Shown here piece after piece: positions 1-12,660 of a stretch of 64,000 bases of DNA (its first letter is position 1; every line of letters begins with the position of its first letter). Source of the DNA: Leptodontidium sp. MPI-SDFR-AT-0119 (taxonomy: Eukaryota > Ascomycota > Leotiomycetes > Helotiales > Leptodontidiaceae); NCBI GenBank assembly GCA_020726505.1, contig JAHLEZ010000008.1:2852001-2916000 (forward strand), read 5' to 3'. The notes under the pieces were generated by a model. It saw only the letters and a program-made list of their open reading frames with translations. It did no database searches and had not been told where the DNA came from. A program made the position numbers and the translations under genes.

Positions 1-839
1 TGTTTACTTTATGTAAGACTTAGCTTACCTTTTGTCGTTAAGTACTTTTTTTAATAACTGTAATATAATTAATTTAGTTAACGATTGTTCGCTTTTAGAG
101 CTAGGATTATTTATTAAGTCTAAACTAGAGGACATTATAGAGTATAAAAGCTCTTAACTTCTAATTATAAGACGCGGAATTCGCGTTATAAAGGGGTCTC
201 TTAAGAACTCGGATAAGGAGTTATTTAATTTAACCCTTTATAACATTATTATTATAAAATGATTTTATATTAACATTATCTCCGAAGCTCGTCTTTATAA
301 TAGCGGGCTTTAGTATTATAGAATAGACTATATTCTACGTTAGAAGGAGGAAAACGATCTTATAAGGGACTACTTAATTATATAATAGTTAGTTTATAAG
401 TAAAACCTTATATTCTTTAAATTTAATAAGCTTTCTAACTATTCGTCGAACTCCTGTGAGATCCCTTTTAGTACTATAAGTATTATAATATTTCTAACGC
501 TTAAACGAAGTATTAGTAAACTCTATAGACTATCGCGAGAATATAAAAGACTAAGAATAAATATAGAAATATATTAACATTTACGCTCTAGACACTTAGG
601 GCTAAATGCCTTAAGAAAGTGTGGTGCAGAAGTGGAGCATAAAGTAGGGTGCTTTCAAAGTAGTGATCAAGTCGTCTGAATTCTGTAAAAGGAGGCTCGT
701 AGGGAGTAACTGACTATATACACGAATAGGGCTAGCTGACTCAGCAGCCCCTATGCTGACTCAGCAGGGCCATGGTGCCGCATGCCCGTGCCTGTACGAC
801 AGAAAGCTAATAAGCTTAACTAAGAATATTAAGATCACT
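1..839. other. AT-rich degenerate sequence with a normal-composition island
   Basis: No gene is visible. Bases 1-600 are AT-rich, dense in TA dinucleotides and stops in all frames, and poor in CA/TG, which is the look of RIP-mutated repeat DNA. Bases about 600-800 are of ordinary composition and contain two 13-bp palindrome-like repeats and one copy of an 18-bp sequence repeated near 12,974. I could not assign either part to a named element. Confidence 0.5.
735..767. repeat. Two copies of GCTGACTCAGCAG, 20 bp apart
   Basis: The 13-mer occurs at 735-747 and again at 755-767. Each copy contains TGACTCA, the recognition core of bZIP proteins of the Gcn4/AP-1 type, inside a near-palindrome. No gene lies nearby, so a regulatory role is not supported; the repeats may be part of an unidentified element end. 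Confidence 0.45.
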
Positions 840-3800
840 AAAGTAGTAAAGAGAATTAAGTGTAAGTATTGCGCTCTTACTTACGTATTTTAAGTAATCT
901 CTAGACGCCTAATCGAGAGACGATTACTTAGACTATTTTGGAGAGTCACTTGGGATCTCTTCGATTATTTAATTGGATTTAAGAATAACTCCTGGCTCCT
1001 TTTGCTTAAAAATAAGTATAGTAGACTACTCGTTAGTTATATTCTCTAAAATAAAGAGTATAATATAGTCTTCGAATATATCAAGAGCTTTAAACGCTAA
1101 GTTCGTAGGTAGTTTAGACTCTTAATATATAGACTAAAATACGACTAAGAAAAGGCAGTTATTATTATTTGCGGGTTCACAAGATATAAGAACTAGGCTG
1201 AGAAGCTCAGAATTGAACTCGAGCTTTCACTTACTTTAATTTATGAGTTAAATGGCGGCGCCGAAAAGGCTAGCTAAGAAGTAATTAATAAGGGAATTAA
1301 AATGAGGCTTTTAGTAAATCTCCCCGCGGAATTAGTTATTAAATGCGTACTAGGAGGTATTTACTTATATAATAAGAGCCCCAAGCGCGTGAATAATTAG
1401 TAATTATTACTAAAAACACTAAATCGGTAGTTTCGTAACTACTTTTAATAATATAATCCGGCGCTCGTTATGAAGTTTATTATAGATCTTAGATTAAATT
1501 GGAATAAGATTTACGTCTTTGGGTATAGAGTATATTTATTAATAGTAAAATAAGTAAAAGGGCAAGAGAAAAAAGTGTTTAAAGTGAATACGTGTGCGTA
1601 TATTAAATACTTAGTAAGTTTTTATGTTTTTAATATTTACTAGATTTAAGTGCCACGTCTTGACCGAATTATTATTACACGTAACGTACGCTTTAATAAA
1701 GACGTGTTTTATACGTTAAGTTAAGAAAAAGTAATAATTATAGTTAAGGAAGCTTACTCGATTTGCGATCTTATTAAAGAAGATAAATTAGTTATAAACT
1801 AAGCCGGAATCTTAAAGAATATTATAAGTGATAGGACTGTCGAGGAAGCGACAACTATAGTTAAAAGCGCTTTAATATTACTTTCTAAGTCTATTAAGGG
1901 ACTAACTATTACTTTAAAGAGTTAAAACTTAGGGGTAAAAGATATTAGAGAACCGAGTATTACAACGGGACTTCTAACTCTTAAAGCCACTCTTATACTA
2001 GATAATACGCCGGTTAAAGTACTAGTAAAGGGCAAGGAGTAAAGGTCGAGTATGTACGACTTAGGGCTTACGCTAAGTATAAAACAAGACTTAAAGGGAT
2101 CGCGTCTAAGTAAGAATATATAACTCACAGATCGGGCGTCGAACGTATTATAGGACTAAGCTAAAAGTCTGTCTTAAGCTTTTAGACTTGAGATTTAAAT
2201 ACTGTTATTTACTTTAAAAGCGGATTACTCGCGAGTAGAGTTATTATTACTAGAAGAAGTACTAAAGGAACTAACTAAAAACTCTAGTTAAGTAACTCAA
2301 GAAGTTATAAATAAAAGTCTAAAGTAATTAACTCCTTAAGCACAAGCTCCTAGAACCTCGGATTCGTTATCGAAAGCAGTGACGCGCTCTTAGATTAAAG
2401 CGTTGAGAGCTTAGTTAAACGTACGAGAATAGACGAGAGTAATAATATACTCTTAAATAAAAGTTAAGGCCGCCACAGCTTAATTTAAAGCCTTAAGTGC
2501 TCGAGAAAAGCTAATAAGAAGTACGAGAAGAAAAGGGAGACTACGTAAAAGGAGTAAAAGTAGTAAAGTATTTATAACGTTTACTATTATTCTTAAAGAA
2601 ACGCGCTCTTAAAAGGGTAACCTTAATCTCGGGGGTAACTTAAACCTCGAGGGTATAGACTTTAATAAGTATACCTTAATTAAGTATAGTGATTTTTAAT
2701 CCGAAATTAATTAGCTTCTTTATAGACTTATACTTAATTAATATATGTCTTAAGAAGAATAAGACGATTTTAGGGAATTAACTAAGACAGTATATTTAGT
2801 AATCGCGGTAATAATATAAGTAAATCGCCCGCTACTAAAAGGGAAGCTTTTACTTTTTAAAGTTAAGGTCTAAGATTTTTTACTAAAGCCAAAGAAATAA
2901 AGCGATTTTAAGAACTACTTAATAAGAAAGTAGTTTCTAGAAGACTATAAGTTAAAAATAAGGAATATAAATAAATATAAATATTAATACTTATAGAAGT
3001 ATAATTTAAGTACTATAGACACACTTGTCTCGCTTATATAAGTCTTTAAGTACAAGCCTAATAAAGACAAATATATCTTAAGATGCTGCTCTCGAATAGT
3101 AATTCGGGGTAATCTCTAAAGTAAGGTAACGATTATATTAATATATATTAACACGCTCTTTATAAAGTCTTTTGGAATCGTTATAGCGCTTATAGCTTAT
3201 TTTGACTTAGAAGTTAAGTGCTTCGACGTGATTAATGCCTTTATTAATGCCTTAAGAGATATAAACGGCGAAACAGTATACTACTAATTTCTACTTAGTT
3301 TCTAATAGCTTAACTAAGTATTAAGAGTTAATCGTGTACTTTACGGAATACGTGATTCCCTTTACTTTTAGTATAAGTATATAAGTAAGACTCTAACTGA
3401 TTTAAGGCTCTCTCCTTACTTAGAGGAGCCTTATATATTCACAGATCTAAAACACAAAATCTTAGTCCTCTTTTACGTAGACGACATTTAAGTGCTTTAT
3501 TACCGAGATAATTAAAAGCTTAGACAGGATCTTATTAAGCGTTTGAACTAGGTATACGATATGTATAATTTTGGAGACATTAAATAATTCTTGGGGATTA
3601 AAGTATTACGTAATCAAAAGCGTAAAACGATCTCCTTAGTCTATAATTAATACTCTGAGAAGATTGCTCGTAAATTTAAGTAAGTAGATAGTAATTGTCT
3701 AACGACACTACTGCCGCAAATCGATCTTGTTAAGTATATAAGACAAGCTTTTAAGAAACACATTAAAGTATACTAAGAGAGAGTAGGCTTTGTCTTATAC

Positions 3801-4450
3801 GTAACAATTATTATAAGACTAAATGTTATATATGTAATTGCCTTGCTCTCACAATTCGTAATAAACGTTAGGCTTAAACACTTTACTATAATATATTAAC
3901 TTATTTATTACTTATTTAGTACGCGCTTCTTAAGTATTATTTATAGTAGGCACTATAATAAAATAATTATTATTGCCTCCGACGCCTCTTTTACTAATAA
4001 TATAAAGACACGACGATTATCCCAAGGTTACGTAATCTTTTTATTTAGTAGGCTAGTAATTTAGAAAGTATTAAGATAAGTAATAATCACTACTTTAATA
4101 ACTAAAGTAGAACTACTTGTACTAAAGTATATAAGTAAAGGAACTATAGCTCTTTAGTACTTCTTTAAAAATCTGGCTCTTAATTTAAGTAAGACGTAGG
4201 AGATTTTATATAATAATTAATAAACTATTAGGCTTATTATAAATAATACTAAAAGGATCGCGATAAAGCTCCGCTATATTAATATTTATAATATATAGCT
4301 AAAGTAAGAGTATACTCGCGGATCCTTTAAAGTAATATATCTTCTAATTACTAATATACTTACTAATAGTCTCACAAAGAATTTGTCTCGTTAGAAATTC
4401 GAGCTCTTTAGAGCTCTCTTGAACTTTAGTAATTATAAATCTCAAGTTAA
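840..4450 (+). mobile_element. Ty1/Copia retrotransposon relic (integrase, RT, RNase H), RIP-damaged
   Basis: Reading through many stop codons on the plus strand gives the order of a Copia pol polyprotein. An integrase core with an ELELS...NGGAEKA-like stretch lies near 1200-1270. The integrase C-terminal ITRNVRFNKD motif is near 1670-1700. Reverse transcriptase follows, with FDVINAFINA (family DVKTAFLNG) near 3219-3250 and the LLFYVDD catalytic motif near 3470-3490. RNase H is near 4070-4150. Glutamine and tryptophan codons are largely replaced by TAA/TAG, as expected from RIP. I could not find the LTRs or the gag part, so the limits are approximate. It is certainly non-functional. The opposite-strand reading near 1922-2128 is a chance opening. 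Confidence 0.8.
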
Positions 4451-5259
4451 AGAGCTTTAAATATATTTATTAAAAGTATATAAAGAAATTCTATATTATT
4501 TTTATTTATAAAAACTTTTTTACTTAATAAATTAAGTATTTCTATAGCCAAAACACTAGAAATCCACTTAATTCCGCTTAAATCTACAGTTAATCTAGCT
4601 AAACTTAGTTAAAGATCTTATAAATTTATATAAAAAAAAAAACTTAACTAAAACTCTACGTAAAAACAAAAAGATCCCCGTAAACTTAACTAAATCCTAC
4701 TTAAACCTGAAGCTCTCTAGACTAAAGTATACCAGCTATGTTTTTAAATATGTCCGCTATATTCACAGACTTTCTACGCTTTTTCGTAACTCTATTAACT
4801 CTAGTTCTAGCCTTATTATTCGAGTTATCCTTCTTACTATACTTAGGAGGAGGACAGCGCGAAAAAGAAGGAACGATTTTATTAGTCTCTTTTTTGGAGC
4901 TTAAAGACTTGCCTAAATAATTAAGGAGGGTCTTAATAGTAATATAATACTTTTTAATAAACTTAGAATAGTTAGCTTAATAATCGTTAATAAGTTATTA
5001 AAAAAGGAATTTATATACTTTTTAATCGTCGACATTAATAACGCAGACTAATCTCTTATTATACTTTAAAAGATCGTTAGTGACGGGAAAATATAAGTAA
5101 TTATTAATATAGTTAAAGTAGCGATTACTAGCCGAAGTAGTATTTATATAATAGTGTCCCCGATTTCCTTTGTTATAAGTGGCAGCTTAAATATATAGTA
5201 AATAAAGATTAGCAAATTCGCGGCTTATAATATTATTAGTATATACTCTAATACTCGAT
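4451..5259. other. AT-rich degenerate DNA, no gene
   Basis: The composition is the same as in the flanking relics. A 60-codon plus-strand opening at 4738-4920 is hydrophobic at its start but resembles nothing I know and is probably chance. The stretch ends at the TA into which the pogo-like element inserted. Confidence 0.4.
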
Positions 5260-5261
5260 TA

Positions 5262-5350
5262 CTCGTCGGTTTCCTGACTTTTTTTGGAAAATTACCGACC
5301 TGCGCCAGTAGGTCGGTACCACTAACTTCGACATACCAGCAACTTCGACA
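5262..5350 (+). repeat. Left terminal inverted repeat of the pogo-like element
   Basis: It starts CTCGTCGGTTTCCTGAC. By eye it matches the reverse complement of 8676-8764 at 86 of 89 positions. Two of the three differences are C/T, the direction RIP would give. Confidence 0.92.
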
Positions 5351-5760
5351 CGACGACTTAATCAAGGAATAACTTTTTTATTACTAATACAATTGGCTTA
5401 AAAGTTAGACCATTAAATCCGGAATAAAATTTTACATAATTAACACTTTAGATGACGTCATTTGAATCGTATAGTGTATCGTGATTAAATCGACTAAGTG
5501 AATATTTAAGGTGTCATAGGGCAAAAAACACGGAAAATATCAACTTCTACGTCTAACTTCTTAGCCCCTTTATAGATTTTGATAAAAAAGATCCCCGGGA
5601 TATACGAATTACACTTAGTCTAATCGATTCCGAGATTTATATAATAATCGTATAACATTTAGTAGTGGAAAATAAGTAGTTGTGTCAAAAATAGAGGTTT
5701 CGGGCATTCTCGCTTATATAATCTAATATACCCCACATCTAACACTAACTTAGATACTCC

Positions 5761-8357
5761 TCAATTGTAATTATCGTAGTCTATAGGCCCACTACTACTA
5801 TTATCACTCAAATTGACGTCGGAATCGGAACTAGCGGACGAATCTAACTCTAGGAGGCTCTCAATATTACTGCTATCTTCCTACTCTATGTCGCTAAGTA
5901 TTTCAATCGCTTTTTGTGTAGATCTCCTGGCGCGAATTAGTCTTTGGGATGCGGCCATAATTATAGGCTCTTGTTGTGTGGCCTCTTCGTCTTTAATTGT
6001 AGTCGATTTCCGACCCCTAGGCTTTTTTCTAGTACTAATTAACGCTTGTAACTTTATGGCCTTGTCGAGTTTATGTTATATTTTAGCCTGAGCTTTCTCT
6101 TCCTAGATGCGTGCCTTTTCTATTCTTTTTTGAACCTTCGCTGCTTCTTTCTCCTCCCTCTTTTGCTGTCGAGCTAAAGCTTTAGTAACTCTCTCTTCTT
6201 CTAACTTCAATATATTTCCCGCAATATTCGCCTCTCTTTACAGCTTCGTAAGTTTGGACTCTTAGGCAATATTATTCCTTTCGCCGATGATTCGCAATCC
6301 TTCCCTAGAGGAGATTACGCGGCCCTTACTGCGAGGTTTAACTCTCTTGGCACTATCTTCGTCATTTAGTACAAGGGAATTACTACCCCAAGTATTATTT
6401 GGAACGGTTAAAGTAAGCTCTTAGCGCGCGGCATTAGCCATAATCGCATTGACTGTACTACCTTTACGGAACTTCTTATTAGAGAGTCGCCTTGATAGAG
6501 ACGATAATATATCTTCGTAAGTCTCAAGAAATTCGGCGTGTGCGTTAATTCCTTTAGCTCTATATAGGGTACTAAAAAATGGCGTCTTTCTATACCAACG
6601 AGGATCATCCGCCGTACTATAGTTCCCGTAGTCTTCCACGCCTCTAAGTTACAAAGGTTCCACTTCTATTGATTCTTAGCTATTAAGCAATTCGTCGATA
6701 TAAGAGCTTACTAATGGAGCTATTAAATCATCTATAATATCGACATTCCCATCACGTGGAAGTTGTGGAAGCTCTATTCCGTCCTCTAGCTTATCGTTAA
6801 AAGCTCTATTATTCTAAGTCCACGGGATATAGTCGTATTCTTCGTCTGACGCTATTTCAGCCTCCTAGAACTCGTTATTAACTAAAATCTAGCGTGATAT
6901 AAGCTCGTTAGATACAGGAATATTAATTGCTGTGGATAAATCACCCGGGGTATAGTTATACACCCGTCCACCAGTGTCTTTGTCGCCTATTTGAGTATCC
7001 TAGGTAAGCTTAAAAGCCTTAATAATAACATCCGGGTTTAATAGCCATATACCGGTACGCCTAAAGGCTGACTAAATCGTCTCTTTCTTAAAGGTTTTGG
7101 CTCTAATCTAGTGAAGGTATTAAAGAAAGGTGTATTTAGTAAAAGAGTTACAACCGTCTCTAATTCTATCTTCAATTACTCGGCCGTGCTAGTGCTTTTC
7201 AGACTAGAAACAAGCAACGTCGAGTGGTTGTGTGGCATGTGTTAAGTGAGCAATTAAACAGAAAGGTATAATCTTTAGTTACTCACACCTAGAGATAAAC
7301 TCATAAGTCATATGGCTACCATAGCCGTCAAATATTAAGAGACGCCAAGGGCCTTATTGCCGGCCTTTAGTTTGTTGATCAAAGTGTTTGAGCCACTCTA
7401 ATGCGAGCTCGTCACTTAAGTACCCCTTTTTACTACAAGAGATCTTTGTGCCTGATAGTAGGTTATTGTTAAACATCTTCTTAAGGTAGACAGCCCCCGG
7501 TATAATAATGAAGCAATTAATGGCGTAGCCAGCGGTAGAGATACACTCAATGATTGACACAGACTCGCGGTCGATAAGGTCACGGGTGAAAACCTAGAAA
7601 CAGTCAATACGCACTTAGTCATTAGGATAAGCGGTTTTTTAGTAGTAAAACGTACTTTTTAGATGTTCTTGTGCGTAATAACCGTTGTACTACTGATACA
7701 CCCGACCCTAAAGCCAATTTCGTCCATATTAAAGATATCTTTCTAATGTATTAAGTATTTAGCTATTACTACAGTTAACTTCTTAAAGCAACTAGTAATC
7801 TCTTCAATCGTTATATAATCTTTACGCTTTTGGTCTATTAGAGTAGTCCGTAGAGTATAATATCGGCCAGCAACGTCCATTCTGTCCACCCATCTTCTGG
7901 CCTAATTCTGCCCAATTCGCTAGAATATCTCTATAGAGAGATTTAATATCATAGTTACGGCGGCAACAATCATATTATATCTCATAAGAAAGCCTCTCTC
8001 AATAGTAATATCAATATACTATATTAGAGACGCCTCTTGAGCCTTATTCAACTTCTTGTTATGCCCCCCATTCTCAGCCAACGTCTTTAAACTATCACTC
8101 TTCTTGTAACGGCTATTTAATATAGAGTAATTAACTCCACGGAAAACGCTAGCGGCAATACATAGACTAGTAATATCGGTGTCCTCTAGGTTCTCATATG
8201 CCGCCAAAGCAGCCTGAATCCTAGCCTCCTAGCTCATATAAGCGGGGGTCTTATATTTGGGCATCTTCCGTATACGAGTAATCCTAGCATTTAAAGGAGA
8301 CTTCTTCTTGCCCTTCTTGGACCCTCTATACTTGATTTGAGGCGTAGATTTAGCCAT
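5761..8357 (-). pseudogene. pogo/Fot-type DDE transposase, degenerate
   Basis: The ATG at 8357 opens a basic N-terminus (MAKSTPQIKYRGSKKGKKK), followed by a helix-turn-helix region typical of CENP-B/pogo DNA-binding domains. The first catalytic aspartate sits in NMDEIGFRVG near 7730. The second lies in LLIFDGYGSH near 7330. The family's HATQPLDVACF stretch follows. The C-terminus, about 6100-5761, is a lysine/glutamate-rich, probably coiled-coil tail ending in a Ser/Asp-rich stretch. There are several in-frame TAG/TAA codons, for example just after PAYMS near 8225, and a frameshift near 7610, so no functional protein is made. Domain identity is recalled from the family; the lesions are read directly. 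Confidence 0.85.
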
Positions 8358-8675
8358 AGTAGGCGTAGTTCGTAGTCTAGATTGAATCGTGTGTGTGTGA
8401 GTAGGATAAATCGCGTTTTTACGTGTTAGTAGGATATCCGGACGCGATTTACACCCCTGTCAATAAACTGCGGGACGTCCCGAAGTGCCAAGACCTGCCA
8501 ACTCTGCACTAAAAACCTGTATTTAGATCAAGACAACGCATTATTAATTAGCCTTAGCCCTAATGCACTAGCGTGATAATTATACTTTCGACTACGGCGC
8601 ATTTTTCTATGAAAAAATCAAGTCAAACAGACTAGAATTGGGGTTTTAAAGTAATTAAACAGGCTGAAAAGGCCA

Positions 8676-8764
8676 TGTCGAAGTTGCTGGTATGTCGAAG
8701 TTAGTGGTTCCGACCTGCTGGCGCAGGTCAGTAATTTTCCAAAAAAAGTCAGGAAACCGACGAG
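8676..8764 (-). repeat. Right terminal inverted repeat of the pogo-like element
   Basis: This is the inverted partner of 5262-5350. It ends CCGACGAG and is followed by the duplicated TA. Confidence 0.92.
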
Positions 8765-8766
8765 TA

Positions 8767-9999
8767 ATAAAAATAAGATTTAAATAAATAAAAAGAAATA
8801 TATACTATGAGTTCGTCTTATTAGCGAAAGTCCCTTAGAACTCTTACGAGACTAGCGAGGAGAAGTAAAAACACTAACGCGTTTACGAGGTTAAAAATTA
8901 AGAACTTTATTTAATATTCTCTTAAGAGTCTTTAGAGTATTAATAGAAACTTAAACAATTATCTTAAATAACATATAAGTAATATAAATAAGAAGTAAAG
9001 ACTTTAGTGGGGAGAGGCGAATAAAAGTATAACGAAAGCGGCGAGGGACAAGTAAGATGTTATTGTTAGAATCGGATACGTCCGTAAAATAAAGGGGATT
9101 ACTTAAGGAGATAATAAAACGAGAGGGTATAAAAGGAGTAAAGGAGGCACCGCCGGCAAGTTTATCTTTATTATTATTGATTTTACTAAAGACATCTTTA
9201 AGCTTATTATTATCGTCTTCTTAGACAAGAGATAATGAGGTGGATGCTTTTATAGTAATTATTTATTACTTAAAGAGTTAATTTAATGCTCGAAAGTGAA
9301 GGGGTAAGAAATAAGGGTATAGAAATAAATAATCGAAGATAAGGAAATAAATACTTATAACTTAGAATCTTTAGTGACGTTGTTTTTATATAACTTCGCG
9401 CTTTATATTAAAGCTACCTTCCTCGCGAGTAATCTGGCGATTTATTTAATTAGTGAGAGTCTTAGAACGTTCTTATAGACTCTTAGTAATCTTAAAAGGA
9501 GTAGATTTATTAGGCATCTTAGAATACTCGATGATGAATTCGATGATATAAAAGAAGAGGAAAGGAATAGAGGGGCAAATATAAAAGTATATATTAGTAT
9601 TAGTAATACTAGAAAGGGATTATTGTTAGTAAGAAAGGAGGGCAATATTTATAGTTATAGGCGGAAGGCTCGCGATTACTAATCGCGCGCACGGTTCACT
9701 AATTAACACTACTTACTAAGTAAGTAGAAACCTTTATATTAACCTGACGTGGCTTAGCTAATTAGAGTATTAAGTGTTATTTCTTAACTTAACACAATCA
9801 CTAGCGACGTCTAATTAACTAATTAATACCTTAATCACACTTGTCTCACTTTAGACTAGGCTATTTATCTTATAATAAGATCTTAGCCTTATAATCTATA
9901 GATCGTACTCTCTTTCCAGAAACTTTATTTTATATTTTTATATTTATAATTTAAGATAGATATATAGATACTCTTGTGTTTATAATACGCCTTATTTAC
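8767..9999. other. AT-rich degenerate DNA, no recognisable gene
   Basis: This is RIP-like sequence between the pogo-like element and the second Copia relic. A 67-codon minus-strand opening at 9442-9645 is low-complexity (serine and leucine rich) and has no recognisable motif. I see nothing else here. Confidence 0.4.
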
Positions 10000-12660
10000 G
10001 TACTCTTATTTAATATTTGAGATCTTAACGCGGCGACTTGTGTTATTATTTACTTTTTAGGGGGTGCGCGTTTATTAGCGAACGAGCTCCCGATTACGCG
10101 CTTGGCTGCGTATTAGACTTTCTTTTGTTATAACTTACTTAATAATTATATAATAGTCTTAGTTAGTATTTCTTAGAGCTTTATTTGTTTACTTAGAGTG
10201 TGTATAAGGCATCTCCTAATCTCCTTAGTGTGCCTCTTTAATATTAAGCTTAACGTCCTTATAACTATAGCTTGCTATAGGGGTGTGTCGCGCACTAGCG
10301 TAGCTCTTTAGTTTAGTATATACTTGCGTAAGTACTTTAAGTATATAAACCTAGTCTCTAGCTCCTCTTTTCAAGGGGACAACGCTCAATTCAATTAATC
10401 TTTAAACACACTTTCTAGAACCTCATTTGATCGTAGAATCTTTTAAACCCCTGAGTTAATGCTCGTCTTCTGCACGACATACTCTTTATACTTAATTTAA
10501 GTAATGTTTAAGATCTCGACGTTACGCGTATTTTTAACTAAATTCTCTAACGCTTCCTTCCTTAAGTGCCTTACTCGTAAGTGTTATAACTTAGCGTCGT
10601 TTAGCCGCGGTCTTAAATATCGTCGACTTAATTAAAAGCCTTGCCGGATACTCTTTTAAATCGTAGGGAATATCAAAAGGTATAAGTTAAGCGAATTAGA
10701 GAGTTAGAAGTTATTACAAGAGCTAAAGAGTAGTTAAAAGGCTTATATTTAAAGAAAGCTAAGTTAAACTGTCGCTCTAATTACTTTAATATAATACTCT
10801 TCTTAGTTGATCCCACGCGCAACGTATAGTCTAACTTATTATATTAAACTCTAGCCTATAATAAACGAGCTTCCGAAATAATATTAACATTAAATCCTTT
10901 AACGACAGCGACGTTAAAAAGCCTTAAGTCCTTAGTGTTTAGTCCGTTAGGGCTATAAAGAGTACCCTTAAAAAGACGAGTACCTCGGCCCTTAATTATA
11001 AGGCTCAACGTTCCGGCTTTAATATTGTCGTCGTTCGTTAATTTAATAAAGGTTCTAGGCTCTAGTAAAGTAACCGAATTAACTAAATAAGTAGTAGCGC
11101 TGTTATTAAGTAAGGTACTCTCTAAGAGTAAGTGTCAATTTATATTAATAGTAGCGTAGATTCCTAAGGTAACGAGAGCTTTATCGAGTAACTCCGGACT
11201 AATTATATATGTATTAATATTACTAAGATACCTTAGTAGTTCTAAGGCTTTTGCCGAGGTTATTAGAGAAGACGAGGAGTTTTCAGAGGTTATTCCCTTA
11301 GTAATTTCCTTTACTACTATTTATTTTTACCCTTTCTTACTAATTACTCGTTTAAGGTCAGGAAACTCCTTTTTAAGCTTAATTCGGGTTTCCTTAATTT
11401 CCTCCGTAAATAGTAAGTTACGTAGTTTATCTTTAGTTAAGCCGTCGTAGTAATATCAAAGTCTGTAACACTTGATCGCTTTATATTAGTGAGAGCTTAC
11501 CTTATAAGAGTAAGTGTTAATCAAAGTATTTAGCGAAGGAGTCCTTAGTACTAGTAGTACTCCTAAAGTATTTAATCTCCCTTTAAGTGTAGCGTATAAT
11601 TTAACTGTCTTATTCCTCCCGGTAACTGTAAGAGATTCTTTATTAAGTACTAATAACTAATTAACGTATTAAAGTAACGTATACTTATAAATAACTCTAA
11701 GAGTATTATCTTTAAGGACCTCAGATAGTTATTCGCGAGCTTATTTAAGTGCGAGCTTCTCTTGTACTGCCTTAATAAAGTTAATAATCACTAAGGGGCC
11801 CTTAATATCCGGGATGTCGTATAATAGAGCATCTTAGTAAGCTAATCGCTACTCTTAAATCTATACCTTAAGATTAACCTATCTTATTTTGACGATTTCG
11901 AGCTTCTCTTTATATTTAGCTTAAGCTTTAGTGAGGTTACTTGTTTCTAAAAGAGCGTAGTCTCTCTTTAATACCTTAAGGAGTATTTATAAAGTCTAAG
12001 ATCGTGGGTCGTTTAGTTCGTCCGTTATCTTGTCGAGTTACTCTTTCGCTCTCTATTCCTCCTTAATCTCGTACTCCTAAATAGTACTCTAGTAAATTAA
12101 AGGATTAACCGTTTCTTAAATCCACTTATATACTACCTTATAAGCCTAAGCCTTTTTTGACTATTATACGTGTTTTATAGTATACTCTCTCATTAGGGCA
12201 TTATATATTAGAGCAACTATAATAACGTTAAATAATATAAGAGGTATTACACTTAGTTTAAGTCCCTTAAGTTCAGGTGCTCATTAGTCTTTATTTTACT
12301 TTACTTACTCCTTAAAGTTGAAATCGAGAGCCTCCTTATCTTATTGTGCCTTTACTTCGTCGATCGTTTATACTTAAGGCTCGTTTTCGAGGATATTTGG
12401 AGCGACTAGTAGCTCTAAATTAACCGACGTCTATACCTTGTAAAAGATACAGAAGGATTTAAAGGCTTAGTATTATAGAGTCTAAGTTTGCCTATCGTAA
12501 TTAAGCAGCGTTCGATTATTAAAGGAGAAAACTGAGGTTAAGTTTACTATAGCGAAGAGAGGGCTACTCTCTCGAGGCTTTAATAGATTTATTAAAGAAA
12601 AGAGGAGAATATTAAGTACGGGTGCTCGATTTACCCTTTTCTAAAGAGGTTAAAGGGAAA
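10000..12660 (-). mobile_element. Second Ty1/Copia relic, minus strand (gag, protease, integrase start)
   Basis: Translated on the minus strand through its stops, the region has a coiled-coil, lysine-rich gag-like part near 11,900 (LTKAQAKYKEKLEIVKI, reading a TAG as Q). A protease-like segment around 10,870-11,010 reads FKGTLYSPNGL then FNVNIISEARLL; the Copia family has L.DVLYVP...VNLISVSKL here. The pre-integrase/integrase start follows toward 10,000. RT and RNase H are not visible, so this is a truncated copy opposite in orientation to the relic at 840-4450. No LTR was found. Limits are approximate. Confidence 0.6.

Larger units (their letters stand above)
5262..8764 (-). mobile_element. 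Complete pogo/Fot-like DNA transposon, 3503 bp
   Basis: The element is bounded by 89-bp terminal inverted repeats (5262-5350 and 8676-8764) and by a TA on each side (5260-5261 and 8765-8766). TA is the target duplication of the Tc1/mariner superfamily. The inner end of each repeat carries AACTTCGACA twice. The single gene inside is a minus-strand DDE transposase (5761-8357) in the style of the fungal pogo/Fot group, now broken by stops and a frameshift. At 3.5 kb it is about twice the length of a classic Fot1 element. Most of the extra length is a long charged C-terminal extension of the transposase plus non-coding ends. Confidence 0.92.

Noticed and set aside
4738..4920. 60-codon plus-strand opening with a hydrophobic start
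   Set aside because: It lies in RIP-damaged DNA, has no homologous look and no neighbouring exons; probably chance.
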